DNA from: Mangifera indica
Taxonomy: Eukaryota > Streptophyta > Magnoliopsida > Sapindales > Anacardiaceae
Assembly: GCF_011075055.1 (NCBI RefSeq)
Contig: NC_058137.1
Coordinates: forward strand, 19,143,463-19,207,462
DNA length: 64,000 nt
Reading direction: 5' to 3'
The position numbers and the translations under genes are program-made. Below the pieces are notes generated by a model. It had not been told where the DNA came from. It did not search any database and was given only the letters and a program-made list of their open reading frames with translations. Each line of letters opens with the position of its first letter. Position 1 is the first letter of the stretch. Positions 24,883-36,863 of the stretch are shown here, in pieces.

Positions 24883-27587
24883 CTCTTCTTAAATGGCACA
24901 GGCCCCACTGAGTTAACAAATTCATAATCGAATCAACTTGCCTCTCAGTAAACTTCCACCAAGCATAAACTTGATCACAACCAAAACATAAAATCCTGCA
25001 AAACCTTTTCAGGACTTGATCCTAGAGGAATCTTTGTCAGCGAAAGAGCATAAAAAACGACACTATAAAGCTATGAAGAAAAAAAGGGTTGGTGACAAGT
25101 TGTGTTTGACTTCAAAGATGGGAAATTACAGGAGCATAGAGAGGAAGATGACAGAGACATATGAATTAGAATAATACAAAAGTTGATAATAATTTGTATG
25201 TATAATATTAAGATTAATTAGTATTAATGTATTGTTTAGGTGGTGGAGGGCAATCTATATATTTTAAAAACTTATTAGTTTAAAATAATAAGGCGGAGGG
25301 ATCCTTCATCTTTGTCCTCCTTCGTCCCTCTCCTTGTCTGTTACTATCTTCTCAACATCATCAACCCAATTGCCCTTTTGCCTTCTCTAGTTTAAACTCT
25401 TAATGCATCTTCCTGTTCAAGCTTGTTGGTTAATTATCATTGGCAGAAGTGCTCTGAAAAACTAAGGAACTTAAATTCTGGAAATGGCCAAATAATTTTT
25501 ACTGGCAGTCCACTTTCTATGTGAAAGATCATTAAACACGAAAAGGGAATATCCTTTAGTAGTCGAATACTAATTATAAACCAGAAATATTTGGTTTTGT
25601 AGCTTTCTTTCTAGGGGAGTAGGGACAATATCTCCAGAAATTTATGGCTTTGCAACACTTGTAAATTTCCTTCATTTTCTCGGGAAAATGACAATTACTA
25701 CTAAATGTCAACCTCAGGACAGAGAATTGTTACATTGTAACCATTTGTAATGTAATGAAAATGACATCGTTTTTGTTAGTCAAATTAACCTATATTTCCT
25801 TTTGTCTCAATTTTATTAATAATACTAATAGCTAGCTGTAGTCATTATTGTTATTCCTGATCCTGGAATGTTGCGATTCTTCCAAAGCTTAATCCCTGTT
25901 TATACTCATTCTCTTCATTGTTTACTGAGTCATCCCAGGGTTTCAGAAGTTTAAATTGACTTGAGACAACTCATTTTGTTCATCTAATTTTATACGTAAT
26001 AATCATAGGTTTTATTATGATAATATTTCCGACTCAATCTTTATATAATAGTTATTCTTATAATTTATTGCACAGATTCACCTCTTAGTCTTCTTTTTCA
26101 CAAATGATGTTGGTTTTAATGACAACTATGTCAGTTAGAGCAGCGTACATAGGCCAAGGTTTTTAATATCGTGAATTTCACAAACGACGGGAGAGTTATC
26201 TCCTTATTGTGTTTCTCTTCGGACAACAACTTGGAGTCCTTGACGTCATTTAATGCTTGATTCTAGTAGGGCACTTGGATTCCCTACAACTCTTCTAGCT
26301 CCAATGCTTGTTTCTAAATGAGTTGGTCATCTTGTTCGAGCTTGCCTACACCTTTTAAGATTGTTCGAGTGTTTCCCTTTCCTAGGCCTTGAGTTTGTTC
26401 CAAGGGTCATCTTTTGTGACTTTTGGAGTTTGATTCAATAATTAGTTCACTAGCTTTCTTTTACTTCAAACCCACCATCCTTCGTCTTTAAATCCACATA
26501 GGGAAATTGCATAGATTGAGATGAAACTCTTTGATCTCCATCTGGGTCAACAATGGAACTCGTTGTCGAAGACCTTGAAACTGCTCTTGCTCTCCTTCCT
26601 ATAAGACTTTCCTTTGTCAACTGGGCTCTGATCCTCTTTCTATTCTATAGCTATCTATTGAATTGAGGTCGGTGCCAATAGAAGAATGGAATCAAGAATC
26701 AATTGAGTTACTCCTTTTGCTTTTTGTTCGAGTGCTCGGAAAAAACATGCAGCCACTATTTCCATAAAACCTCATCTAATTCCTAGACTTAAAAGAACAA
26801 AAGAATGAATTTCCAAACCCAAATAGCAAATTTAGAAAGTAAGCAAAGTCAAAGAAAATAGAAAAAATAAATAAATAACAAATTTAAATGGTGGTGAGTT
26901 TGTTCGTGTGGTCAGTTTATTTTCTCTAATTTTATATTTTGCTTTTAATTTTAATGGAGAGAAAAGTAATAATCAATTGTTAGTCATGATGTGAAGGAAA
27001 AAGAAGGGAGGGAAGGAAAATAGGAAAAAAAAAAATAGTGATAGTGTTGGGTAAAAAGGAAAGAATAATGATAGTGGGTCAGTTGAGCCAAGGAAAATAA
27101 AAAAATAAGGGAAAAACAATTGGACAGACCTCCTTTTTAAAATTTCCAAAATTATAATTTTTTAAATTAAATAAATAAAATTGTTTAAATACCCTGTACA
27201 CTTGTCTTGTTGGCAATTATATATAATTCCTGTTCATGTACTAGTCAAAATCCTTTGGATACCTGACATTTGGTTCACATACAAAACAAAGCATATTTTG
27301 TTAGAAATTTACACTGAAATTTGCCATAAACCACCCCTAAAACATCAATGGCTGTGGCTGTGGCTGTGTTTTGAATGAAAAAAGAAATAATTATTCAGCC
27401 TTAGGTATTTTTCTTCTTTGGAAATGCATGCAATTGGAACAAGTTGAGAGGGTGATGATTTATTATTGGTTTAGCTTACAATAGTGATAGCATATTCCTT
27501 ACCATTAATCCATTAGATTAATCAACCAATTAATTTCTCTCCTTCTGCGTCTTCATTCTCTCAACCAAACCAAAAAGCCCCCATCTT
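24883..27587. other. Intergenic, SYMRK promoter side and ABCG 3' flank
   Basis: The 2.7 kb must contain the SYMRK promoter and 5' UTR (nearest 24883) and the ABCG 3' UTR (nearest 27587). I see no coding exon and no transposon ends that I can define. The 26140-26700 part is less AT-rich than its surroundings but gives no recognisable protein. Confidence 0.5.
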
Positions 27588-30389
27588 CTATGTCCTCTGG
27601 TTCTTTGAGAAGAATCGAAGGATTATGTAAAACAAAATCCTGTAGAAAACTGCCCATCCCAACATTACGTAAACTTTCTCCCACATGTCCCGTTTTTCCT
27701 TCTTAATGTGAAGTGAATCCAAGATGTCAAATCCTATTATAATATTTCCACCGTCTCTGCTAAAAGTTTCGTTAGTCTGATACTGGTTCATCAACAATCC
27801 TTCATACGGATATGTCATTGTTGAAATCTTGTTCATCCAGCTCCAGTATGGCGGAATATCATGGCTATTCAAGAAGTATCCACAGAACAAGAAAAACAAA
27901 GCGGTGAATGCAATAACTGCTGCATAACCTAGAATGTAGTTGGGCACCACTGAGCTGACGAAGACGACGAAAGAGTTGGTTGAAAGAAGCGACACATAGA
28001 GCACTAGCAGGAAATATATGAATGACCCACGAAGTTCCAGAGCTTTCCAAACAATACCCGCGTACACGGCGGATTGCAACAAGAGAAAAGGAAGATAGGT
28101 GATGAGGCCAGCAATGGTGTAAGATGAGGCTCTATAGGCATTGTGGGACGTTTCGCGGATAAAAATGAAGCGCTCTTGGATGAAAGCCGGGACTGCATCG
28201 TTGGAGGAGAAGAAGAATAGACAGACTGTGAAGATGAAGAAGCTGAGACGATTTGTGATGCCTTGCATACTAACTTTTGGTCTCATGAACATGGTGGCCA
28301 TCATGAAGCCCATCACTGTGAGGACCATGAGCCTTGAGAGGAAAAGCTCAGGGGTGCGCCTAATGTTCTTGAAGTTGCGACGCATGAGCATCCAAATCTC
28401 TGAGAAGAAAGAATTTGCAAATTTTGGCCCCAGATGATGAGTTGCATTCTTTGGGGCGATGTCAGGGGTCAAGTAATCGTTTTCATTCACAGTGTAATCA
28501 CTGCTGTGAGGCGTTGGCGTCCCAGCTAGGATATCACTTGAGTATGTGTAGTAGCCTGGAGATGAACTGCCAAAAATACCAACTCATATAACAGGATCCA
28601 TCACTTAAGTCTTAAAGAGAAGAAATTTCATAAATTAATTTACATTTACCTCATGGGGTTCTGCATTTTTTTATCATTTAGTTGGCGAGATGGCGTGAAT
28701 CGCAGTGTTTGAACTATTCCACTCTGGCTTGTATTCCAAGGCGACCTTGTTGAGCTATTATAAGGGCTTCTAAGACTATGATCAAAATCAAGATCAGCTG
28801 AATTATGTGCTTGCAGGGGAAGACGTCTTCCTTTGTTCTTTCCTTGAACTTCAGGCCTTTCCACGCCGAGGCGAGAACGACGATTTGGGATTGGAGATGG
28901 TGGAACTGTTGAAACAGAAACTTCCTCATCAGACAATGGTGGTGGTTTCATACCAGTTCGTGCGAATTCAGCCATCACCTCAACACCCAGTTCAGATTGA
29001 TCATATTCTTGTATGACATCAATTAAGTACTCTATGGAGTTCTCTCCTTTGGGGACTTTTCGCCCCATTCGATTAAGATGGAGAGTGACATCCTTTGGAG
29101 TTCCTTGGTACATGAGTTGGCCGCGAGCTAGAATGATGAGATGGTCAAGGAGCAATTGAATTCTAGATGAAGGTTGGTGGATTGTGAGAATTACAGTGCT
29201 GCCCGAACGAGCAATGTTGTGCACCTTCTCAATTACGCTGTGAGCACTGGTGGAGTCCAGCCCTGAAGTTGGCTCGTCCAGGAAGAGTAAGGATGGTCCA
29301 TGGATTATGTCCACGCCGATTGAAACTCTCCGCCGCTCACCACCTGACACTCCTCTTGTCCCTTCATCCCCTATGTAGGTGTTCCTTGTTGACTACACTC
29401 AAACATGAACATAAAACGACTCAGAATTATACAAATAAGTGGACTAACATACATTAATTATAATTATAATTTAATATAATTGAGTAATTAAATATTCTAA
29501 TAATAGTTCAGCAATGATCTTAAATGATCTAATATATTTAAAATATTATAATTTGGATAAATATCATTAATATAAATTATAAGATATATTAGATCTTAAT
29601 AAAGGTTTACTAATTTAATATATATTGTTTAAGCTTTTTCTGAAACCAATACATTATAGTTTTTTTTATTGAAAATTATTATTTAAATAAGTTTAAAAAA
29701 CGAAAGATCAATTACTTTTCGATAATTTGTTGATCTCCATTACTAAATTTTCAGATTTTTCATTAGTAATTTCAAGTAACATTGATAACTTTACGGATTC
29801 AGATATTTAAATTATATGGTATGTCAAATATTTCGATCTTGAAATTTGGGTTACATGATTTTATGTTCGTAGATGTCAAGTGAATCTTACAGGTCAAACT
29901 ACTTACTGTTAAACCAAGCTGATCGATGAGCTTCTCTACTCGCCACTGCTTATCCGACCAAGAAATCGAGCCAAGGCGAAAATCTGCTGCAAACATTAAG
30001 GTCTCATACACGGTGAGCATTGGGAAGAGTCTGTCTTCCTGCATTATATATGCAGAAGTTCTCTTTATCAAGCTGGGGCTAACCTCCATCCCATCCAGAG
30101 ACACTCGACCCTTGAGACTCCCACTCGCAATACGGCCCGCGACACCATCCAAAAACGTAGATTTTCCAGCACCACTAGGCCCCATCACAGCAGTGATGGA
30201 CCCTCTTGGAGCGTAGCCAGTGATTTTGTTGAGTAAGTCCACTTCTTGACTCAACCATTTCCCCTCAAGCTTCTTCTTCTTTGTCACAGTGTATGTGAGA
30301 TTCAAAAACTCAAGCCCACCAGTCATGTTCATCGGCTTCCCTATATTGATCACCGCATCACGAGGATCTCCATAACTCCGCTGAGTCAT
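27588..30389 (-). CDS. ABCG (WBC) half-size transporter, ABCG17-19-like
   Basis: Three exons (30389-29907, 29392-28650, 28566-27588) join in frame to 734 residues. The nucleotide-binding domain comes first: Walker A GPSGAGKS at 70-77, Q-loop MQEDRLFP, signature VSGGERRR at 176-183, Walker B LLFLDEPTSGLD at 196-207. A Pro/Ser/Arg-rich linker (about 290-450) follows, then the membrane domain in exon 3 with about six hydrophobic helices. NBD-before-TMD order is the ABCG pattern; such half transporters dimerise and export lipids, hormones or other hydrophobic compounds. From memory the closest group is Arabidopsis ABCG17-19; the mycorrhizal STR/STR2 subfamily looks less similar. Substrate is unknown. 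The start is the ATG at 30389; an upstream TTG in the same frame is not a likely start. Confidence 0.92.
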
Positions 30390-30700
30390 GTTTGTGGCTA
30401 ACAAAAGAAGAGACAGAAGAGAGAGTTAATAGTTGATTTGCTCTTCTTGGTCTCTTAAACTGGAGTCTTGATGAGTTGAAGGGTGAGTTAAAAGGAGATG
30501 GAGGTGGTTGTACCAAAGTTTGGGTGGAGTTTTCTTCATTGTGGAATCCGTTTGAAGTATGTTGGGATCGAAAACAATAAGTAATTTCTTGTATTCTTCA
30601 TCCTCTAATTTTGGCTTTAGTGTGTGCAATCCAGTATCTAGGACCGATTTTTCATGCCATTAATCCATGTATTTGGACTGTTAGCAGTAGTATTATATAC
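30390..30700 (-). promoter_or_regulatory. Putative ABCG 5' leader with TATA-like box
   Basis: On the minus strand a TATATAATAC sequence lies near 30690-30698, about 300 bases upstream of the ABCG start codon. This would give a leader of roughly 270 bases rich in CT. This is pattern-based only. Confidence 0.3.
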
Positions 30701-31856
30701 TTCATGCAAGCAGATGCCAAAATTTTGGCTTTATTTTTGCATATTCACCAATAATTTTGGATACTTATCACTTCTAAGTCCAATTAGTAGTAGAATTTCG
30801 GAATTATAATGCCAAAAGTCTGTTCTTCATAGACGTTGGAAAGAGCAATTATCTCTAATCTCTTTGAGAAATAAAACCTGTAAGCTTGAACAATCATCCA
30901 TAATCTTTCTTTGATTTGACAAAATTATCACTTATTTCTCTTAACCATGAAATTTAATTTGGAAATTAACACAATCAAGGTAGGCAAATGATGATTTTAT
31001 AAAATGTGAGGGGAGGTTGTGGTGTTCTACTACCTCTGGGCTCTTGATAATGTTTCCTCAAACCTATAGCGACAGGAATATACCAGTAGGTGATTTTGGG
31101 TTTTTCTTTTGTTCTCTTGTACGATTACAGTACTAAATAGTCTTTTAATTTTTCTTCTTTTATCTTCACTACAATTAATATTCCAAAAAATAAAATGTCG
31201 TTAAGCATATGACTCTGAATCCACAAGACGAATTTCCCAAAGCAAAATCAAGTAGTTTTGTTTCTATATACATGAAACCAATAGCAAACAGATTTAGTTT
31301 GCTATATTTCTAACAACATTCTCTTTTTTATAAGGTTATTAATTGAAATGGTCATATTTTAAGGGGGTTATAGTAAGATCAACATTTGAATAACTAAATT
31401 TATTTGACCACACCATTAATTTAAATACAATTTTGCCCTCACCACCAACCTTACAGTGTGATATTGTTTTTTCGACAGACATTAGCTATTACAATTCTTA
31501 TGACACCTCTGCAACTTCAGTTGATCTTCAATCTCTCTTCTCAATCTTGTTTCTTCACTCCAATCCCTTTCTCCTCTACCAAACAATGTTGGTACAACAG
31601 TAAAAGAGCAATGGGTAGAAAAGTAAAATCATGTACATTTGATTTACAAAACGCATATTTCTATTTATGTACATGTAAGCTAGGACTAGAATAAAACACA
31701 TGTAACTAACTCTAGTTTAGTTAACAAAATCTAATGAAGATACAAAAAATACTTTAACACTATATTCTCTCTCTTTTTCGATCCTTTCTTGGTTTTCTTT
31801 TTTGTTGGCCCAATCTTGATTTTATCTTGCTTCTTCTTGAATCACCATTACTCTCA
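30701..31856. other. Intergenic, ending in a copia LTR fragment
   Basis: No host exon is seen. The last few hundred bases read like the end of a plant copia LTR (poly-pyrimidine stretch, end in CTCTCA) directly before the primer-binding site at 31857. The LTR start could not be located. Confidence 0.45.
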
Positions 31857-31868
31857 TGGTATCAGAGC
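31857..31868 (+). other. Copia-type primer-binding site (tRNA-iMet)
   Basis: TGGTATCAGAGC is an exact 12-base match to the plant initiator-Met primer site. It follows directly after a CA dinucleotide that would end a 5' LTR. No gag frame follows, so this is the 5' remnant of a plus-strand element. Confidence 0.7.
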
Positions 31869-32699
31869 ACAAGTCAGACGACAACTTAAAGTGTTTCTAG
31901 ATATAAGTGACAATACACTCATCCAAAAATAGAGTAAGCCAAACAACAAACAAACTAAGCTAAATGATAGGTCTAACAATCTATGGTGATTGCACTTGAA
32001 GGAGGGTATTGCAGACTAAAAGAAAAAGAGTCTTACATCTAATAAAAGTGAGTAAAGTGAGTGGTATATAAGTGTGGTGGATTGGACCTTAATACAAGTC
32101 AATTAGTTTTGTGCAATATGGGTTTCGATCTTTTACATTTATAGACTTAATATATTCTTGACAAACAAGAACACAATCAACAAGTTCATAACAAAATCAC
32201 TACTCTAGAAAGTAAATTCAATTACACAATACCAAAAACCAAAATGGAAGCAATGTAACAATAAAAGATAGGAGACAAAATAAAAGAATGAGAGGAAATT
32301 CTTTCATTCAACAAATGTAATATTCATACACTCATAATTCATTATAGTATTATTAATAAAAAACTAGAAAAATGTTTCAATATCAATCACTTAAATCCAA
32401 CTATGTTGAGAGGTCAGTATACTTCATACAAAAACTCCCAATAAAATATTATCTCTAGACAATTCTCTTCACAGTCACTTCCTTCTACAGTTCATTTTTT
32501 ATACAAAATCCCACAATTGATTCTTATTCTCTCCACTCATATTCTGCCACTTGTCACCCTTTTGAACTACTAAAATTGAAGACTCTGGACCACTCTCTCC
32601 GTTAGTTGATCACACTTGTATTTCTCTCCCTAGGTTTTGTGAGCATAAACATTAGTTATAAGGTTTGTATCATTACTTCTCCTAATAAGTCTCACCTTG
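31869..32699. other. Unassigned AT-rich sequence
   Basis: Probably leftover interior of the LTR element whose primer-binding site is at 31857, but no protein signature could be read on either strand. Confidence 0.35.
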
Positions 32700-35600
32700 T
32701 CCTCATGCTAAAAGTTGGAGAACAATAACAACTTGTCAACAACCATCCACAACTAGTGCATACCTAAGTTAAGCAAACAATCTTTAATTTTAACCAAGCC
32801 TTTCCAATAGTTGTATATCTTGCACTTCATGTAACAATCTATTCCTTTTTTTGTTTGAGTAGCTTCAAAGACACTCCAATTTCTCTTACTTTTTCAACAT
32901 GAGAAGATCATCCCCATTGTAATCTTGTTATACTCCTACAAATGATAGAAACATTTTTAAATACAAAGAGAGAAACAATGTACAAAAAAGAAATTCAAAT
33001 TTATTAATCTTACGAGGACGACTTGTTGCTAACATTGTTTTTGTTGTTGAAGTAAATAATATATGTGGTTTACTATGATACAATTAAACCTCTCTTATAA
33101 ATGGTAATTGTTTCTCTATTAAAACCATGTTTTCATTCGTACAATTGATGTCATCTTTCATCTCCCTATCCTTTTTAAAATTTTTAGCAAATAAGTAAGT
33201 TAGATTAAGAAAGGTAGTTACAAAATGTTTTGAATGAATAATGTTGTTAACAAGATGATTTTCAAGTAATTTCAAAATATGTCCATACTTGTTTACTGCA
33301 CTATTATATCGTTCATTAATTGAAACTTTTGCTCTCATCATTGCTTCATATATGTAGTAGAAAAAGATCTATCACTATCAACAAAACCAAGAACTAGAAT
33401 CAATGGCTCAAGAATATTTATATCATCCTTTTCTTTAACCCAAAAATCACTGTGAACAATGTTAGAAACCCTTTCACCTAATTTGGTCTCATAATAATCA
33501 AAACTTCTTCATTCAAAAGAAGCAATAAATAAGCAAAGTTCATTATTCAAATCCAACACAAATTGAAGCATTAAAAAGTTTGAAATGAATCTTGTGGTAT
33601 AAGGTTGTCTCAATTATCTATTGTGGCACCCACAAGTAAGCTCCTTTCTTAGTTTTAAATTTAATGATTTCTTTAAATTTCAATAATGCACACCCGTATA
33701 TAGAGATATATATAACTATGTATGGTTAGCAGAAGTCGATAAATGGATCAGATTATGATCGCAACAAAATAAGAAGTTGTTTTAGTTATGCAACTAGACA
33801 TACAACCGTGTATGATCCATACATGCCAATGTATCGCATCTTAGAGATAAAAATAAAACATGATCAATCATAATTTTCTCATATTCGTTTTGCTTTCCAA
33901 CTGCTTAAAAGTGAGAAAGTGTGAGAGAGGAGTTTGTGGTTGCCTAAAAAGCCACTATTGATCACCAAAATTGCAATTGTCATACAAGGGAGACATTGTC
34001 GTCAGAAACCAAGTAAGTGGAATGGCTTCCCTTACTTGATCATGATTTCTACGATGTCATTTTCTGTTAAATACACAATTTAGGATGATTTAGATGTGAT
34101 TGTGAATAGAACAAGTTATAAGCATGCTTAGTTTCTAAATTATGTGAAGAATATATGTTTTGGCTTGAAAGATCTTTGTTTTTAAATTTGATGCCATGAG
34201 ATTTCATGTATGTGTGTTATGATTAAAAAGATAGTGAAAATAATATGTCTAGGATGCTTAAAGACTATTTTTGTGTATTGTTTGTGTTTGTATCACTGAG
34301 ATTGTAATCGGAAAGGATGGAAACCCTAGGATGTGATTTCTGGATTGTGACACACAATCGTGTATAGTCTTATCCAAACTCGTGTGTTGTTTCAAAAAAT
34401 TTAAAAGTTTAAAGCTCTTACGCTTGTTCTAATGGGAGAAATACACGGTCGTATGGCTTTTCAAAAATGGATGATGTGCACCAAAGGATACGTGATTGTA
34501 CACATGGATCCAAGTACAAGAGAGTATGTTCAGGTTAACTCCTTGTGTGTATCTACTCTACACATAACCATGTGCTAAGTGTCACACACCCATGTATGTG
34601 GTTAAAGAGGTTCATGACATAGGTTGAGAAGCACACAATCGTGTACCTCTAAACAAAGTTAAAAGATGATTATACCCCCTAGGATATATGCAAAAGAAGG
34701 GTAGGAGTTGTATAAAAAGAATAATGAGCCAATAGAGAATAAAGAATTCTAAAAAGACATAGATAAGGTGTTTGACTATGTGAACGACGACACAAACTCA
34801 GATTGAGTCAAATCTGAGTCAAAAAGTCAGTAACCTTAAGGTTCGTGTCACACAACTAGATAGTCACTAACTATGTGTATAAGTGACAATATTTATGAGA
34901 GCAATAGGGTTAGATACCTATAAGATGCATCTTGCACTTAGCATCAAGATGCTTAGCCACCAAGTTCAGTTCAAGTGCTTATGGTAAGGATACGACTTTC
35001 AAATATTTCTTATGTGATCAGTAAGATGCACCACATATGTACTCGAGATATGGGTCATCTTTGAATAGTTATTCAGAAGTTTCAATCAACTTATCTAGTA
35101 AAAGAAATAATTACTATTAGAGATTTTCCTATATGATTAGGGTATTCCAATTAGATAGCTCAATAGGTCATTAGTATATGTGCAAGACACCTTAGCAACT
35201 TTCACTAAGACATTAGATTTGTTGATACTAGTTTGGGTCTCTGCAGTTTTCATAGATGATCCATGTTAGAGTACCGAGGTGTCGTAGTGTGACAATAATT
35301 AGCTTACAAATCAAATGCGAGTTTTATTATCGAATAATTTAGCATCCAGGGATGTCAAAAGGTCTCTACTTATTGAGTTTAACTTATGTGTTTTTTTATA
35401 TGTTTTACAGGTAGATGTGAATAACAGGATAGGTAAGGATCCAACGATCTAACGCATGAGAAGAAGGGTGTTTAAGTCATTCTAGTTTAACCAGACATAC
35501 TTTTAGCTTTTTTATTATTATCATTTTTACTTTTAGACACATTGGTTTATTAATAATTTATACAGTCATTTTATGACAGAGATTTCAGATATTTTTATTT

Positions 35601-36790
35601 TATGAATTTGATTAATAAAACAATTATTTTTACTACATTACCTTTTTGCATGCTTTTATAAATATGATTATACATTAAAGTTTTTAAATAGTTTAGTTGT
35701 GCATGTCTCTTTAATATATTCCCATCAAGGGTATATATCTAGAGAAGGGTGTTACATATATCTTTGGTGTTCTCTATTATCACTAAATGAAGAATTGTGT
35801 ACCATGTCATGAACATAACTATCAATCTTGTTTCATCAGTGGTAACTTCCACCTAATAAAGTTCATCATGGTTTTTAAAAGTTGGATTCCATGAGTAGCA
35901 GACCTCATCGAGGATACATGCCAATAAGCATGTAACTAGTAGATGTGAAATTTCTACCTTTATTAGTTATGAATTGTATAACATTTTCCTGACCAATTCA
36001 TTCAATCACTAAAAAACACAATATCCTTTTAGATAAATCCTTATTTTTCTTTTTTGAAAATATCTAATGGTTTTAGAAACATTACACCACTAGGTGAACA
36101 TACAACAAGATCAATAAAAAAATTGGTGCCTTAAATGAGTCCATATATAAGACATTATATAACAACCATACATAACCAAAGAATGTTTCACCATAGCAAC
36201 ATACTCATCAACACTTCTTCCAGATTCTAGAATTAACTTAGTTCAAAGTGTTGAATAAGATAAAAGCTTGTATGTTGTATCATATTTAGCCACTGCCTTT
36301 ACAAAATCATTAAAAACACTAGTTTGAACAATATCAAGAGCAATATTGTTTACCACAAAATGTTTAGCAAGCATTTGATCAACAAAATCCTTATCTATTT
36401 TCTTATCCATTTGTTCTAGTAAAGATACTTGACATTAATGTCTTTGACCTCCTTTAAAAGATGGTGAATTTAATTCTTACTAATGAACATTAGAGTTTAA
36501 AGTAAAAGTAAAACAAGTTGAAGTTTTTTATCTTTTATTACCTCCAAACATAGCTATGAATGCATATGTTTATGTCTCGAGATTGATTTTACCACAAATA
36601 CCAACATCACAATTAGTTATTCCTAATAAATATGTTTTAATTATAAAAGTCTCACTACTAAAAACTTTTTCACAAGTTTTACAATTCCATTTTTTTCCCT
36701 TAAGCTCTTCGACATGCTTTCAAATTTTTTCTTTATTTTGCACAATATCTGCATTTAAAAAAAATTGAATTTGCAAAACAAAGCAAACAA
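32700..36790 (-). pseudogene. hAT transposase (BED, DUF659, dimerisation domain), broken and interrupted
   Basis: Reading minus from about 36760: a BED-like zinc finger (WNCKTCEKVF) and a DUF659-like part (AKHFVVNNIALDIVQTSVFN, then YGCYIMSYIWTHLRHQ). The frame then stops at a 2.1-kb insertion (33622-35756). The C-terminal part resumes at 33621 (YTTRFISNFLMLQF, SDFWVKEKDDINILEPLILV, MRAKVSINERYNSAVNKYGHI) and ends in the hAT dimerisation block NWSVFEATQTKKRNRL near 32850. Many stops and frameshifts make it dead. The ends (8-bp duplication, short inverted repeats) were not found, so the limits are approximate. The family is assigned by block order and matched motifs. Confidence 0.75.
33622..35756. 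mobile_element. Probable Ty3/gypsy solo LTR (2.1 kb) inside the hAT element
   Basis: It begins TGTGGCACCC and ends GGGTGTTACA, nearly perfect inverted ends starting TG and ending CA. The flanking 5-mers are TCTAT (33617-33621) and TATAT (35757-35761), a target duplication with one mismatch. It separates the N- and C-terminal halves of a hAT transposase, which gives independent support for both borders. No primer site or reverse transcriptase is inside. Repeated CACACAATCGTGTA-like phrases (around 34350-34640) resemble those in long gypsy LTRs of several dicots. Lineage is not certain. Confidence 0.7.
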
Positions 36791-36801
36791 ACAAAGATTT
36801 T

Positions 36802-36805
<4 letters not shown>

Positions 36806-36861
<56 letters not shown>
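36806..36861. repeat. (AT)n microsatellite, about 56 bp
   Basis: An uninterrupted AT dinucleotide run next to the 5' edge of the hAT remnant. Confidence 0.95.

Positions 36862-36863
<2 letters not shown>

Noticed and set aside
26140..26700. Less AT-rich stretch that looked like an exon region
   Set aside because: No frame over 60 residues, no splice pattern, and no recognisable protein.
30426..30629. 67-residue minus-strand frame upstream of ABCG
   Set aside because: It begins with a TTG codon, lies in the presumed 5' leader and matches nothing known. A functional upstream frame is possible but unsupported.
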